From CAZGXM01 sp964529795 (GTDB taxonomy: Bacteria; Bacillota; JADQBR01): DNA of 20,879 nucleotides. The stretch spans positions 1 to 20,879 of the forward strand of contig CAZGXM010000047.1 of the NCBI GenBank assembly GCA_964529795.1, given 5' to 3'. The notes below the pieces were generated by a model. The model did no database searches and was not told the origin of the DNA. It saw only the letters and a program-made list of their open reading frames with translations. Both the position numbers and the translations under genes were made by a program. Shown piece by piece: positions 6,772-13,369 of this stretch (position 1 is the first letter of the stretch; every line of letters begins with the position of its first letter).

Positions 6772-7933
6772 AAGGTTGTCAGGCCAGAATCCGGCTGTTT
6801 TTTCAGAAATGGACAGACTGCGCATCTTGGAAGAAAAAAAGGGCAGGGACATTATCAACCTCAGTATCGGTAGTCCGGACCTTCCGCCGCCGCCGCACGT
6901 GGTGGCTGCACTCAGTAATGCCGTAACTGACGCAAACAACTACGGCTATGCGCTTACTCAGGGGCTGAAGGAGTTACGTGAAGCTGTTGCCGCAATGTAT
7001 AAGCGTCGTTTTAACGTGGAATTGGACCCTGATGAAGAAGTGCTTTCGTTGATGGGCTCTCAGGACGGACTGGCCCATATTTACCTGGCATTTATAAACC
7101 CCGGTGACTGGGCATTAATTCCCGACCCCGGGTACCCGATTTACAGTTTCGGTCTTTACCTGGCCGGAGGTCAAAAGTATTCCATGTCGCTGCGAAGAGA
7201 AAATAAGTTTTTACCGGAATTGACTGCAGTTCCTGAAAGCATAGCACGAAAGGCAAAAATCATGATGCTAAATTACCCCAATAATCCTGTGGCGGCAGTA
7301 GCGGATGCGGGATTTTTTGAGGAAGTGGTTGCCTTTGCCAGGAAATACGACATTATTGTCTGCCATGACATTGCTTATTCGGAATTGGCGTTTGACGGTT
7401 ATTCTCCCATTAGTTTCCTGTCCGTGCCCGGGGCAAAGCAACTGGGTGTGGAGTTTTATTCCGTATCAAAAACATACAATATGGCCGGGTGTCGGCTGGG
7501 TTTTATTGTGGGCAACAGCACGGTAATCAAAGCATTGGCAAAGATTAAATCAAACATTGACTATGGGGTTTTTAAACCTGTCCAGCAAGCCGGCATTGCG
7601 GCCCTGACCGGTCCGCAGGATTGGGTAAAAAATTTGGCAAAAACTTATGCCAAACGCAGGGATGTTTTGGTGGACGGCTTAAATAAGCTGGGCTGGCAAG
7701 TGGATAAACCGCGGGCATCCATGTTTGTCTGGCTGCCTGTACCCCGAGGGTTTAATAACTCCACCGATTTTGCCCTGGATTTATTAAAGCGCACTGGTGT
7801 TGTGGCGGTACCGGGTATCGCTTTTGGTGAGCAAGGAGACAGGTACGTACGTATTGCTTTGGTTTGCCCGGAAGATCGCTTGCAGGAGGTAGTGGACAGG
7901 ATGGCCCGGCACTATAAAGTTTACAATAAATGA
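6758..7933 (+). CDS. dapL: LL-diaminopimelate aminotransferase-like enzyme (class I/II, PLP)
   Basis: This is a fold-type I aminotransferase of 391 residues. PLP-binding features are visible: N172 in NYPNNP, D204 and Y207 in CHDIAYSEL, the Schiff-base lysine K238 in SVSKTYNMAGCRLGF with R246, and the carboxylate-binding arginine near the C-terminus in YVRIALV. Overall layout, with LNLSIGSPDLPPP-like and GSQDGLAHI motifs and IKSNIDYGVF, resembles Clostridial LL-diaminopimelate aminotransferases that convert tetrahydrodipicolinate to LL-DAP in lysine and peptidoglycan synthesis. The active-site stretch differs slightly from the usual SKPYNMTGWR, so another amino donor/acceptor pair remains possible. 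ATG 6758 follows GGAGGGG (6744-6750) and overlaps the PHP gene by 14 bases. Confidence 0.8.
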   Translation: MEVAERLSGQNPAVFSEMDRLRILEEKKGRDIINLSIGSPDLPPPPHVVAALSNAVTDANNYGYALTQGLKELREAVAAMYKRRFNVELDPDEEVLSLMGSQDGLAHIYLAFINPGDWALIPDPGYPIYSFGLYLAGGQKYSMSLRRENKFLPELTAVPESIARKAKIMMLNYPNNPVAAVADAGFFEEVVAFARKYDIIVCHDIAYSELAFDGYSPISFLSVPGAKQLGVEFYSVSKTYNMAGCRLGFIVGNSTVIKALAKIKSNIDYGVFKPVQQAGIAALTGPQDWVKNLAKTYAKRRDVLVDGLNKLGWQVDKPRASMFVWLPVPRGFNNSTDFALDLLKRTGVVAVPGIAFGEQGDRYVRIALVCPEDRLQEVVDRMARHYKVYNK

Positions 7934-8012
7934 CTATAATTTCCTCCACCTGAATATAATAGCAATAGAGCAAGGTGTAATTATTTCCCAATTTTTTTCG
8001 GGTGGTGGTTAC

Positions 8013-8261
8013 ATGGCGGATTTAACCAGGGAAATGTTGAAAAAACGGATTGAAGACTTGGAAGAAAAAGTACAACATTTGCGGGTAAGCCGTCGGGTAC
8101 TGATAAATTTACTGGAAAAAGTGGAGCGTGAACGCAGGCAGGAAATGGAAAAGTTGGAAAAAGTCAATCGCAGGTTACAAAAGTCCAACAGTAAATATGC
8201 AAAGGATATTATTTCCAAAAATCGCAGGATCATGGAATTGGAAAGGAAATTGCCTCGCTGA
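8013..8261 (+). CDS. Small coiled-coil protein, function unknown
   Basis: The product is 82 residues, almost entirely charged heptads: RIEDLEEKVQHLRVSRRVLI, then LLEKVERERRQEMEKLEKVN, and a basic tail ending KLPR. It has no cysteine, no tryptophan and no membrane segment; a single continuous alpha-helical coiled coil is the obvious prediction, so it probably acts as a dimer or by binding another protein. ATG 8013 is preceded by a GGTGGTGG run (8001-8008), a modest ribosome binding site. A TATAAT at 7955-7960 may mark a promoter, but no good -35 box was found. I do not recognise a family. Codon usage and clean start/stop support a real gene. Confidence 0.7.
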   Translation: MADLTREMLKKRIEDLEEKVQHLRVSRRVLINLLEKVERERRQEMEKLEKVNRRLQKSNSKYAKDIISKNRRIMELERKLPR

Positions 8262-8305
8262 GATTATGCTGTTGCCTGTGGTAGAAATTGTTATCACGAT
8301 ATTTT

Positions 8306-8334
8306 TTGGAATTAAAATATTTATGGTTTATTAT
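8306..8334 (+). promoter_or_regulatory. Candidate promoter of the structured leader before the 8549 gene
   Basis: TTGGAA (8306-8311) and TATTAT (8329-8334) are spaced by 17 bases. The predicted transcription start near 8341 coincides with the first base of the inverted-repeat leader described next. Each box deviates from consensus (4/6 and 5/6), so the call rests partly on this coincidence. Confidence 0.45.
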
Positions 8335-8339
8335 TGGCA

Positions 8340-8389
8340 AACTACCACTAAATATCTTTATATATAGATAGGAAGGTAGTTTTAGTGGT
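8340..8389 (+). repeat. Two overlapping inverted repeats at the 5' end of the leader
   Basis: AACTACC (8340-8346) is complementary to GGTAGTT (8375-8381), and ACCACTAAA (8344-8352) to TTTAGTGGT (8381-8389). On the 5' side the two arms share ACC; on the 3' side they lie in the same rather than mirrored order, so the two stems exclude each other. Between them TATCT (8353-8357) pairs with AGATA (8366-8370). The 3' arms cover a ribosome binding site (GGAAGG, 8371-8376) and the GTG starts of a short reading frame. Confidence 0.6.
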
Positions 8390-8453
8390 GAAAGAGTTCC
8401 ATTCAAGGGTCCCGATTTGTTCGGAGTATTCTTTAAAAGAAAAGGCAGGATGA
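8385..8453 (+). CDS. Possible 22-codon leader peptide
   Basis: A GTG (8385, or the next codon 8388) lies eight bases after GGAAGG (8371-8376) and opens a frame of 22 codons that ends at TGA 8451-8453. The peptide begins MVKEFHSRVPICSEY and is not hydrophobic. It has no obvious run of one amino acid, so it does not look like a classical amino-acid attenuator. Its last codons lie on the 5' arm of the long hairpin at 8440-8494, so a ribosome finishing translation would block that arm. Support is positional only. Confidence 0.3.
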   Translation: MVKEFHSRVPICSEYSLKEKAG

Positions 8454-8494
8454 TAATATCGATTACCGGGGCAGGAATAACTTTCCTGCCTTTT
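8440..8494 (+). terminator. Candidate attenuator: two alternative hairpins sharing one 3' arm
   Basis: TCCTGCCTTTT (8484-8494) can pair with either of two upstream copies. The near copy GGCAGGA (8470-8476) gives a 7-bp stem with a 7-base loop followed by TTTT, a terminator shape. The far copy AAAAGGCAGGA (8440-8450) gives an 11-bp perfect stem that uses up the T-run, so it would not terminate. The structure lies 54 bases before the start of the next gene. Confidence 0.5.
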
Positions 8495-8548
8495 AAGTTT
8501 CCTTTCCCTTTTTATTTGCATATATTGTGGATACGAGGAGGGATGCTT

Positions 8549-9013
8549 ATGGATATTAATCGGGATTTGTTGGCCAGGGTTTTGGAATATCCCCTGGTGC
8601 AATACATCACACTAACCAGAAGGGATTTGCTGCGGGCGGAGGCGGGGATGCCTTTAAAACTGAGAGGGAAAATACATATTCAGCTTTTCACGTCGGAACA
8701 GTCCTTGGAAAATGTTTATTTCCCGGCTGCTACAGATAAAAATAAGGTTTTGCCCGCAGTGGATTTTAACAGGAAATTTGCTATTTTGGCACTCAATTAC
8801 GATGTCAAGGACTTGAAATATCGTACTACCAAAATTACTGCCATTGGTCAACCAATGGTGGGATTATACTACCTGTTTGTTGTGGACCGGCATTTATTTT
8901 ACCGTCGCGCTGTATATTTCCAGTGTTATGATATGTCCGGGAAGGAAATACCCATGCCAACGGCAATTTATGATGTGCCCCTGACGGCAAAACGTCTCAG
9001 GTTTGACCGTTAA
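8549..9013 (+). CDS. Conserved-looking protein of unknown function
   Basis: The product has 154 residues. ATG 8549 is seven bases after AGGAGG (8536-8541); ATG 8543 is in frame but only one base away. The sequence alternates short hydrophobic strands and charged turns (KLRGKIHIQLF, RKFAILALNYDV, TTKITAIGQPMVGLYYLFVV, RRAVYFQCYDM), which suggests a mainly beta fold, with a single cysteine. There is no signal peptide, membrane helix or recognisable catalytic motif, and I cannot assign a family. It is preceded by an unusually structured leader that may control it, and followed by fxsA after 100 bases. Good ribosome binding site and full-length coding potential make it a real gene. Confidence 0.8.
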   Translation: MDINRDLLARVLEYPLVQYITLTRRDLLRAEAGMPLKLRGKIHIQLFTSEQSLENVYFPAATDKNKVLPAVDFNRKFAILALNYDVKDLKYRTTKITAIGQPMVGLYYLFVVDRHLFYRRAVYFQCYDMSGKEIPMPTAIYDVPLTAKRLRFDR

Positions 9014-9113
9014 GTTGCTATAATGATAAAATTATTTAAGCTTGTTAAGATTTTGCGCGGGCCTGCCCTATGGTTGGACAGGTCTAAACCAGCACTCAAA
9101 GTGGGTTTGTGCA

Positions 9114-9500
9114 ATGTTTTTTCGTCTATTGATGTTATTTATCCTTATACCTGCCCTGGAATTAATATTATTGATCAAATTGGGACAAATAATCGGGGTC
9201 CTCTGGACTTTTTTAATAATTATTTTTACCGGTGTTCTTGGCGTCTCCCTGGCCAAACGGCAGGGGCTGATGGTTTTACGGGTGATAAGGGAGCAGCTAA
9301 ATGCCGGCATCATGCCCGCGGATGCCGTTATTGAAGGGCTGTTGATACTGGGTGGTTCGTTGTTTCTTTTAACTCCCGGTTTATTGACGGACATTACCGG
9401 TTTTTTAACATTAATTCCCCATACTCGCTTGATACTGCGGGAACTGGTGAAAAAACGTGTTCAATTATATATTCGTTCCGGCAAATGGAGAATTTCATAG
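9114..9500 (+). CDS. fxsA: FxsA family membrane protein
   Basis: FxsA is a small inner-membrane protein; in E. coli its overproduction relieves exclusion of phage T7 by the F plasmid, and its normal role is unclear. The product has 128 residues. Hydrophobic helices are at about 2-22 (with the family-typical P-A-L-E-L), 26-46 (ending in SLAKRQG) and 72-101 (GGSLFLLTPGLLTDITGF, the family hallmark), followed by a basic cytoplasmic tail. Start: ATG 9114 has only a weak upstream site (AAAGTGGG), but starts further upstream would add a polar stretch not seen in the family. An extended -10 motif TGCTATAAT at 9016-9024 without a clear -35 box may serve it. Confidence 0.88.
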   Translation: MFFRLLMLFILIPALELILLIKLGQIIGVLWTFLIIIFTGVLGVSLAKRQGLMVLRVIREQLNAGIMPADAVIEGLLILGGSLFLLTPGLLTDITGFLTLIPHTRLILRELVKKRVQLYIRSGKWRIS

Positions 9501-9526
9501 TCATGGCAAGCTGTTTATGCTATAAT
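9498..9526 (+). promoter_or_regulatory. Probable guaB promoter with extended -10
   Basis: TATAAT (9521-9526) is preceded by TGC, the extended -10 form, and by TAGTCA (9498-9503, 4 of 6 matches to TTGACA) at 17 bases. Predicted start is near 9533, about 23 bases before the guaB ATG. No purine-repressor box or riboswitch-like fold fits in so short a leader. Confidence 0.6.
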
Positions 9527-9555
9527 ATGTGGAAATTAACGAAAGGGGCTTCGGT

Positions 9556-11004
9556 ATGGACAAGTTTGTGAAAGAAGGGCTTACTTTTGATGATGTACTG
9601 CTGGTACCGGCAGCTTCGTCTGTATTACCCAACCAAGTGGACATCAGTACTAATTTCACGAAAAATATCAGACTCAACATTCCCATTGTCAGTGCCGGTA
9701 TGGATACGGTTACAGAAGCAAGACTGGCTATAGCCATGGCCCGGGAGGGCGGTATTGGTGTTATTCATAAGAATATGTCCATAGAACGGCAGGCTTTAGA
9801 GGTGGACAAGGTTAAAAGGTCCGAACACGGGGTTATTACCGACCCTATCTATTTGAGTCCCCAGCATAAAATTTCCGACGCCTTGGAATTGATGGAGCGA
9901 TATCATATTTCCGGCGTACCCATTACCGAAGGAATGCGTTTGGTAGGCATATTGACTAACAGAGATTTGCGCTTTGAAAAGAACTTTAATCAGCCCATCA
10001 GCAATGTGATGACAAAGGATAATTTGGTGACTGCTCCGGAAGGTACTGATTTGGAGACTGCCAAAGAAATTTTACAAAAGCATAAGGTTGAGAAATTACC
10101 TATTGTGGACAGGGACTTTAACCTGAAAGGACTAATTACCATAAAAGATATTGAAAAGGCGCGAAAATACCCCAATTCGGCAAAAGACGAGCGGGGTAGA
10201 CTGCGGGTGGCGGCTGCGGTCGGGGTAGGCAAGGATACCATGGAACGGGCCGACGCCCTCGTTAAGGCAGGCGTGGATGTCTTGGTGGTTGATACGGCCC
10301 ACGGCCATTCCCGGGGAGTGTTGGATACAGTCAGGGAATTGAAACAGGCATTTAAAGACATGGAAATTATCGCCGGCAACGTTGCTACCGCTGAAGCAAC
10401 CGCGGACTTGATAAAAGCCGGTGCGGACGCGGTAAAGGTTGGCGTAGGACCCGGTTCGATCTGTACCACCCGCGTGGTTGCCGGTATCGGCGTACCCCAG
10501 ATTACTGCCATCTATGATTGTGCACGGGTTGCGGCTAAATACGCTGTGCCCATTATCGCTGATGGCGGGATAAAGTACTCGGGGGATATACCAAAGGCTA
10601 TTGCTGCGGGAGCGGATGCGGTTATGATTGGCAGTTTGCTGGCCGGCACCGAAGAAAGTCCCGGTGAAATAGAAATTTATCAAGGTCGTAGTTATAAAGT
10701 GTACAGGGGCATGGGTTCTCTGGGCGCCATGAAAGAAGGCAGCAAGGACCGGTACTTCCAGGAAGATAACAGCAAGCTGGTGCCGGAAGGCGTGGAAGGG
10801 CGGGTACCTTTTAAGGGTTCTTTGGCGGAAACGGTTTACCAGTTAAACGGCGGGTTGCGCGCGGGAATGGGCTACTGTGGTACCAAGAACATTGACGAGT
10901 TGAAGGCAAAGGGCAGGTTTATACGTATTACCAATGCGGGGTTGGAAGAAAGTCACCCACATGATGTCACCATCACAAACGAAGCACCTAATTATCGTAT
11001 TTAA
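9556..11004 (+). CDS. guaB: Inosine-5'-monophosphate dehydrogenase
   Basis: IMPDH oxidises IMP to XMP with NAD, the committed step of guanine nucleotide synthesis. The product has 482 residues, normal for the bacterial enzyme. A TIM-barrel core is interrupted by two CBS modules (about 95-148 and 155-205) that normally bind regulatory nucleotides. The catalytic loop GVGPGSICTTRVVAG carries the nucleophile C303. YRGMGSLGAM and DRYFQ, with the mobile flap MGYCGTKNIDEL, complete the active site. ATG 9556 is seven bases after GAAAGGGG (9541-9548). A promoter upstream and terminator downstream make it a single-gene unit. Nothing is missing or displaced. Confidence 0.98.
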   Translation: MDKFVKEGLTFDDVLLVPAASSVLPNQVDISTNFTKNIRLNIPIVSAGMDTVTEARLAIAMAREGGIGVIHKNMSIERQALEVDKVKRSEHGVITDPIYLSPQHKISDALELMERYHISGVPITEGMRLVGILTNRDLRFEKNFNQPISNVMTKDNLVTAPEGTDLETAKEILQKHKVEKLPIVDRDFNLKGLITIKDIEKARKYPNSAKDERGRLRVAAAVGVGKDTMERADALVKAGVDVLVVDTAHGHSRGVLDTVRELKQAFKDMEIIAGNVATAEATADLIKAGADAVKVGVGPGSICTTRVVAGIGVPQITAIYDCARVAAKYAVPIIADGGIKYSGDIPKAIAAGADAVMIGSLLAGTEESPGEIEIYQGRSYKVYRGMGSLGAMKEGSKDRYFQEDNSKLVPEGVEGRVPFKGSLAETVYQLNGGLRAGMGYCGTKNIDELKAKGRFIRITNAGLEESHPHDVTITNEAPNYRI

Positions 11005-11011
11005 AGTGTAA

Positions 11012-11046
11012 AAGAGGCGACAGTCCATCGTCTCTTAGTTTTTTAG
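11012..11046 (+). terminator. Intrinsic terminator after guaB
   Basis: AAGAGGCGA (11012-11020) pairs with TCGTCTCTT (11028-11036) with one G-T pair, loop CAGTCCA, then AG and a run of six T (11039-11044). It begins eight bases after the guaB stop codon. Confidence 0.85.
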
Positions 11047-11115
11047 TGGAAAAATTTGCAGGAAAAGCATTGGTAGATATTTAAGTAATTATTAATATCG
11101 GAAAAAGGTGAAGAT

Positions 11116-11967
11116 ATGGATGTTAACGTTCAAGAGTTAAAAAAGGGCTTTATGGCGCTTGGTTACTGGCTAAGTGATGAAGCAGCCGGGGTTCTCTATC
11201 TGGCCCTGAAATTGGAAAAGCCGTTACTGGTGGAGGGGCCGGCGGGGACAGGGAAAACCATGTTGGGTGAGGTGCTGGCCCGCTTTACGGGCAGCCAGGT
11301 CATTCGCCTCCAGTGCTACGAGGGTTTGGATGAGAGCAAGGCTTTGTACGAGTGGGATTACGCCCGCCAGTTATTATACTTGCAAACTGTTGGCAAAAAT
11401 AACTGGCGCCAGCTGGAGCAGGAAATTTACAGCAGGGATTTTTTATTGGCCCGGCCCATTTTACAGGCTATCAGTCAAGCTGATAAGGCCACATTGATAA
11501 TTGATGAAGTGGATAAAAGTGACGAGGAATTTGAAAGTTTACTGCTGGAAGTACTTTCGCAGTGGCAGGTGTCCATACCGCAGTTGGGGACAGTAGCGGC
11601 TGTATCCATTCCTTATATTGTCATTACCAGTAATAATGAACGTAAACTCAGTGAAGCATTGAAAAGGCGGTGCCTGTACCTTTACTTGAATTACCCTTCT
11701 CTGGTGGAAGAAATGGCCGTGGTTCGTTGTCACATGCCTGATCTGGAAGAAGAATTTTTGGTGAAACTACTGCAATTTGTGCAAAGGGTGCGCCGTCAAG
11801 AATTGTTAAAACCGCCAAGCACTGCGGAAACCATTGACTGGCTGAAGGCTGTCAGACTTTTAAATTTGGATTCTGAAACCGGGTTGGGCCCCACTTTATC
11901 CGCGTTGTTAAAAGAACAGCAGGATTTGGAAAAAGTAAAGGCCAGTTTTCCGAGATTGTGGGGGTAG
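11116..11967 (+). CDS. MoxR-type AAA+ ATPase (CoxD-like)
   Basis: A 283-residue AAA+ ATPase of the MoxR branch, chaperone-like proteins that act with VWA-domain partners to mature or insert metals into enzymes. Walker A GPAGTGKT is at 41-48, Walker B LIIDE at 127-131, sensor-1 asparagine in TSNNERKLSE at 171-180, and an arginine-finger candidate in LKRRC at 182-186. The short C-terminal helical lid ends at LPRLWG-like residues. ATG 11116 follows AAGGTGA (11106-11112). The stop codon is nine bases before the VWA gene, so the two are co-transcribed. The pair resembles CoxD/CoxE of carbon monoxide dehydrogenase operons, but no such enzyme is encoded nearby, so the client is unknown. Confidence 0.85.
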   Translation: MDVNVQELKKGFMALGYWLSDEAAGVLYLALKLEKPLLVEGPAGTGKTMLGEVLARFTGSQVIRLQCYEGLDESKALYEWDYARQLLYLQTVGKNNWRQLEQEIYSRDFLLARPILQAISQADKATLIIDEVDKSDEEFESLLLEVLSQWQVSIPQLGTVAAVSIPYIVITSNNERKLSEALKRRCLYLYLNYPSLVEEMAVVRCHMPDLEEEFLVKLLQFVQRVRRQELLKPPSTAETIDWLKAVRLLNLDSETGLGPTLSALLKEQQDLEKVKASFPRLWG

Positions 11968-11976
11968 GTAATACTG

Positions 11977-13314
11977 ATGTATGAGCAAATTTTGGAAAAT
12001 GTGAGGCTGATGCGTAAAGCCGGGGTGGAAGTAGCGCCTTCGGAACTGGAAGATTGCTTTCACGCATTCAAACTGGTACCGCCCTCTCAATACGACGGTG
12101 TTATCCGGGCAACTTTGTTAAAAGACCCTTACAAACGGCAATTGTGGTACAAATTGTCACGTTTAACCGGTACAGAAGCATGTACTGCCAACAGTTCAAA
12201 CAGCCGTTGGGCACGTATGTCCGGAGGATTGGGCAAGCCCGGCGGGGGCGGAGCCGGGGGAGAAGAGCTAATTAATCTTCTCAATTCTGCATCTTTTTCC
12301 CAGGTGAGTAACAGTGTCCGGGAAACGGTCGATGCATGTTATCCTGCTCTTACCGGTTCCCTGCCGGAAAAAATTGCTCAGGTAAAGCGACATTTTGCAT
12401 GGTACATGGTACAGCGAAAAGCGGAAATGCTCAGGGAAAACGGCGGCATTACCGAGGATCAATTCTTCCAGGTAATGAATAACTTAACAATAATCGAAGA
12501 GGAAATGGAACTGGCCATAATAAAGAGACAAATGGCGCAAGACGGTCCCCCGCACGTTCTGGAATACATCACGCGGCATTGGAATGTGCGCGAAAAATGC
12601 TGGAATGACTTATCAAATTGGGAAATCCAACAGATTAGGCAGATGGTTAAAAAGCTGGGCAAAAAACTGGCTGTCCGCTATTCCCGCCGGATAAGGCCGG
12701 GTTGCAACAGGTACATTTTACTGCGACAAACCTTTTACAGGTCTTTAAAGTATCACGGTATTCCCATCAAGTTGGTGAAAGGCCGTCCTCGCAAAGAAAA
12801 ACCCCGGTTGGTCGTATTGTGTGATGTATCCCGTTCCGTTGTACCGTTTGCAGATTTCATGCTGACCCTTACCCACGCAATTCAAACCAGGCATAAACAC
12901 GTACGCAGCTTTATTTTTGTAGACTATCCCGTAGAGGTGACGGACCTTTTTCAAAAACAGCCTCTGGAAAAAGCTCTGGAAATTGCCAAGAACAATACCC
13001 TCTTTTCATGGTCCGGGTTTTCTGATTTTGGTACTGTCTTTTCCCGGCTGACCAGAAACATTTACCGATTGGATGCACCAAAAAGTCATTTAATTATTGT
13101 TGCTGATGGAAAGAATAATTGGAAAGACCCACAGTTGGACTCTTTCCGGCGTTTGGCACATGGTTTTAGAAAAGTGTGGTGGTTTAACCCCCTTGAAAAA
13201 GACCGTTGGCAAAAGGATGACTGTATCATGAAGGAATATTTACCCTTTATTGACCGGGCGGTTTCGGTGCCGAATTATTTGGCTTTGTCTCAGATTGTTT
13301 ACCGACTGATGTAA
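11977..13314 (+). CDS. CoxE-like VWA-domain protein
   Basis: The 445-residue product pairs with the MoxR ATPase just before it. The C-terminal half (about 275-445) is a von Willebrand A domain with an intact metal-ion-dependent adhesion site: D283, S285 and S287 in CDVSRSV, an acidic/threonine loop in SGFSDFGTVF (347-355), and D377 in IIVADGKNN. The ending RRLAHGFRKVWWFNPLEKD matches the conserved C-terminal stretch of CoxE-like (PF05762 type) proteins. The N-terminal half is helical with a glycine-rich low-complexity patch (GGLGKPGGGGAGG, 83-95) after a variable region. Such pairs usually act as chaperones for a metalloenzyme. ATG 11977 uses the purine run at the end of the upstream gene (GGGGGTAGG). 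Client cannot be told from context. Confidence 0.85.
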   Translation: MYEQILENVRLMRKAGVEVAPSELEDCFHAFKLVPPSQYDGVIRATLLKDPYKRQLWYKLSRLTGTEACTANSSNSRWARMSGGLGKPGGGGAGGEELINLLNSASFSQVSNSVRETVDACYPALTGSLPEKIAQVKRHFAWYMVQRKAEMLRENGGITEDQFFQVMNNLTIIEEEMELAIIKRQMAQDGPPHVLEYITRHWNVREKCWNDLSNWEIQQIRQMVKKLGKKLAVRYSRRIRPGCNRYILLRQTFYRSLKYHGIPIKLVKGRPRKEKPRLVVLCDVSRSVVPFADFMLTLTHAIQTRHKHVRSFIFVDYPVEVTDLFQKQPLEKALEIAKNNTLFSWSGFSDFGTVFSRLTRNIYRLDAPKSHLIIVADGKNNWKDPQLDSFRRLAHGFRKVWWFNPLEKDRWQKDDCIMKEYLPFIDRAVSVPNYLALSQIVYRLM

Positions 13315-13369
13315 ATTATAAGATTATTGTGATAAAATTAATGATAAGAATATTATTTGGGGAGGTAAA

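Noticed and set aside
6532..6939. Minus-strand frame of 135 codons across the PHP/aminotransferase junction.
   Set aside because: It overlaps two genes with intact family motifs; its translation is low-complexity serine-rich in part and shows no motif.
8266..8367. A 33-codon frame encoding a hydrophobic peptide (MLLPVVEIVITIFFG...) that resembles a small membrane protein.
   Set aside because: It has no ribosome binding site, and it overlaps the candidate promoter and the first arms of the leader. AT-rich DNA easily yields such hydrophobic frames.
9023..9334. A 103-codon + strand frame starting before fxsA.
   Set aside because: It is the shifted frame of fxsA; the fxsA frame holds the membrane helices and family motifs.
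9990..10683. Two long open frames on the minus strand inside guaB (173 and 183 codons).
   Set aside because: They are mirror frames of a clearly coding, conserved gene, without ribosome sites or recognisable products.
13327..13356. TTGTGA and TATTAT at 18 bases upstream of eam.
   Set aside because: The predicted start falls inside the GGAGG ribosome site, which is not workable.
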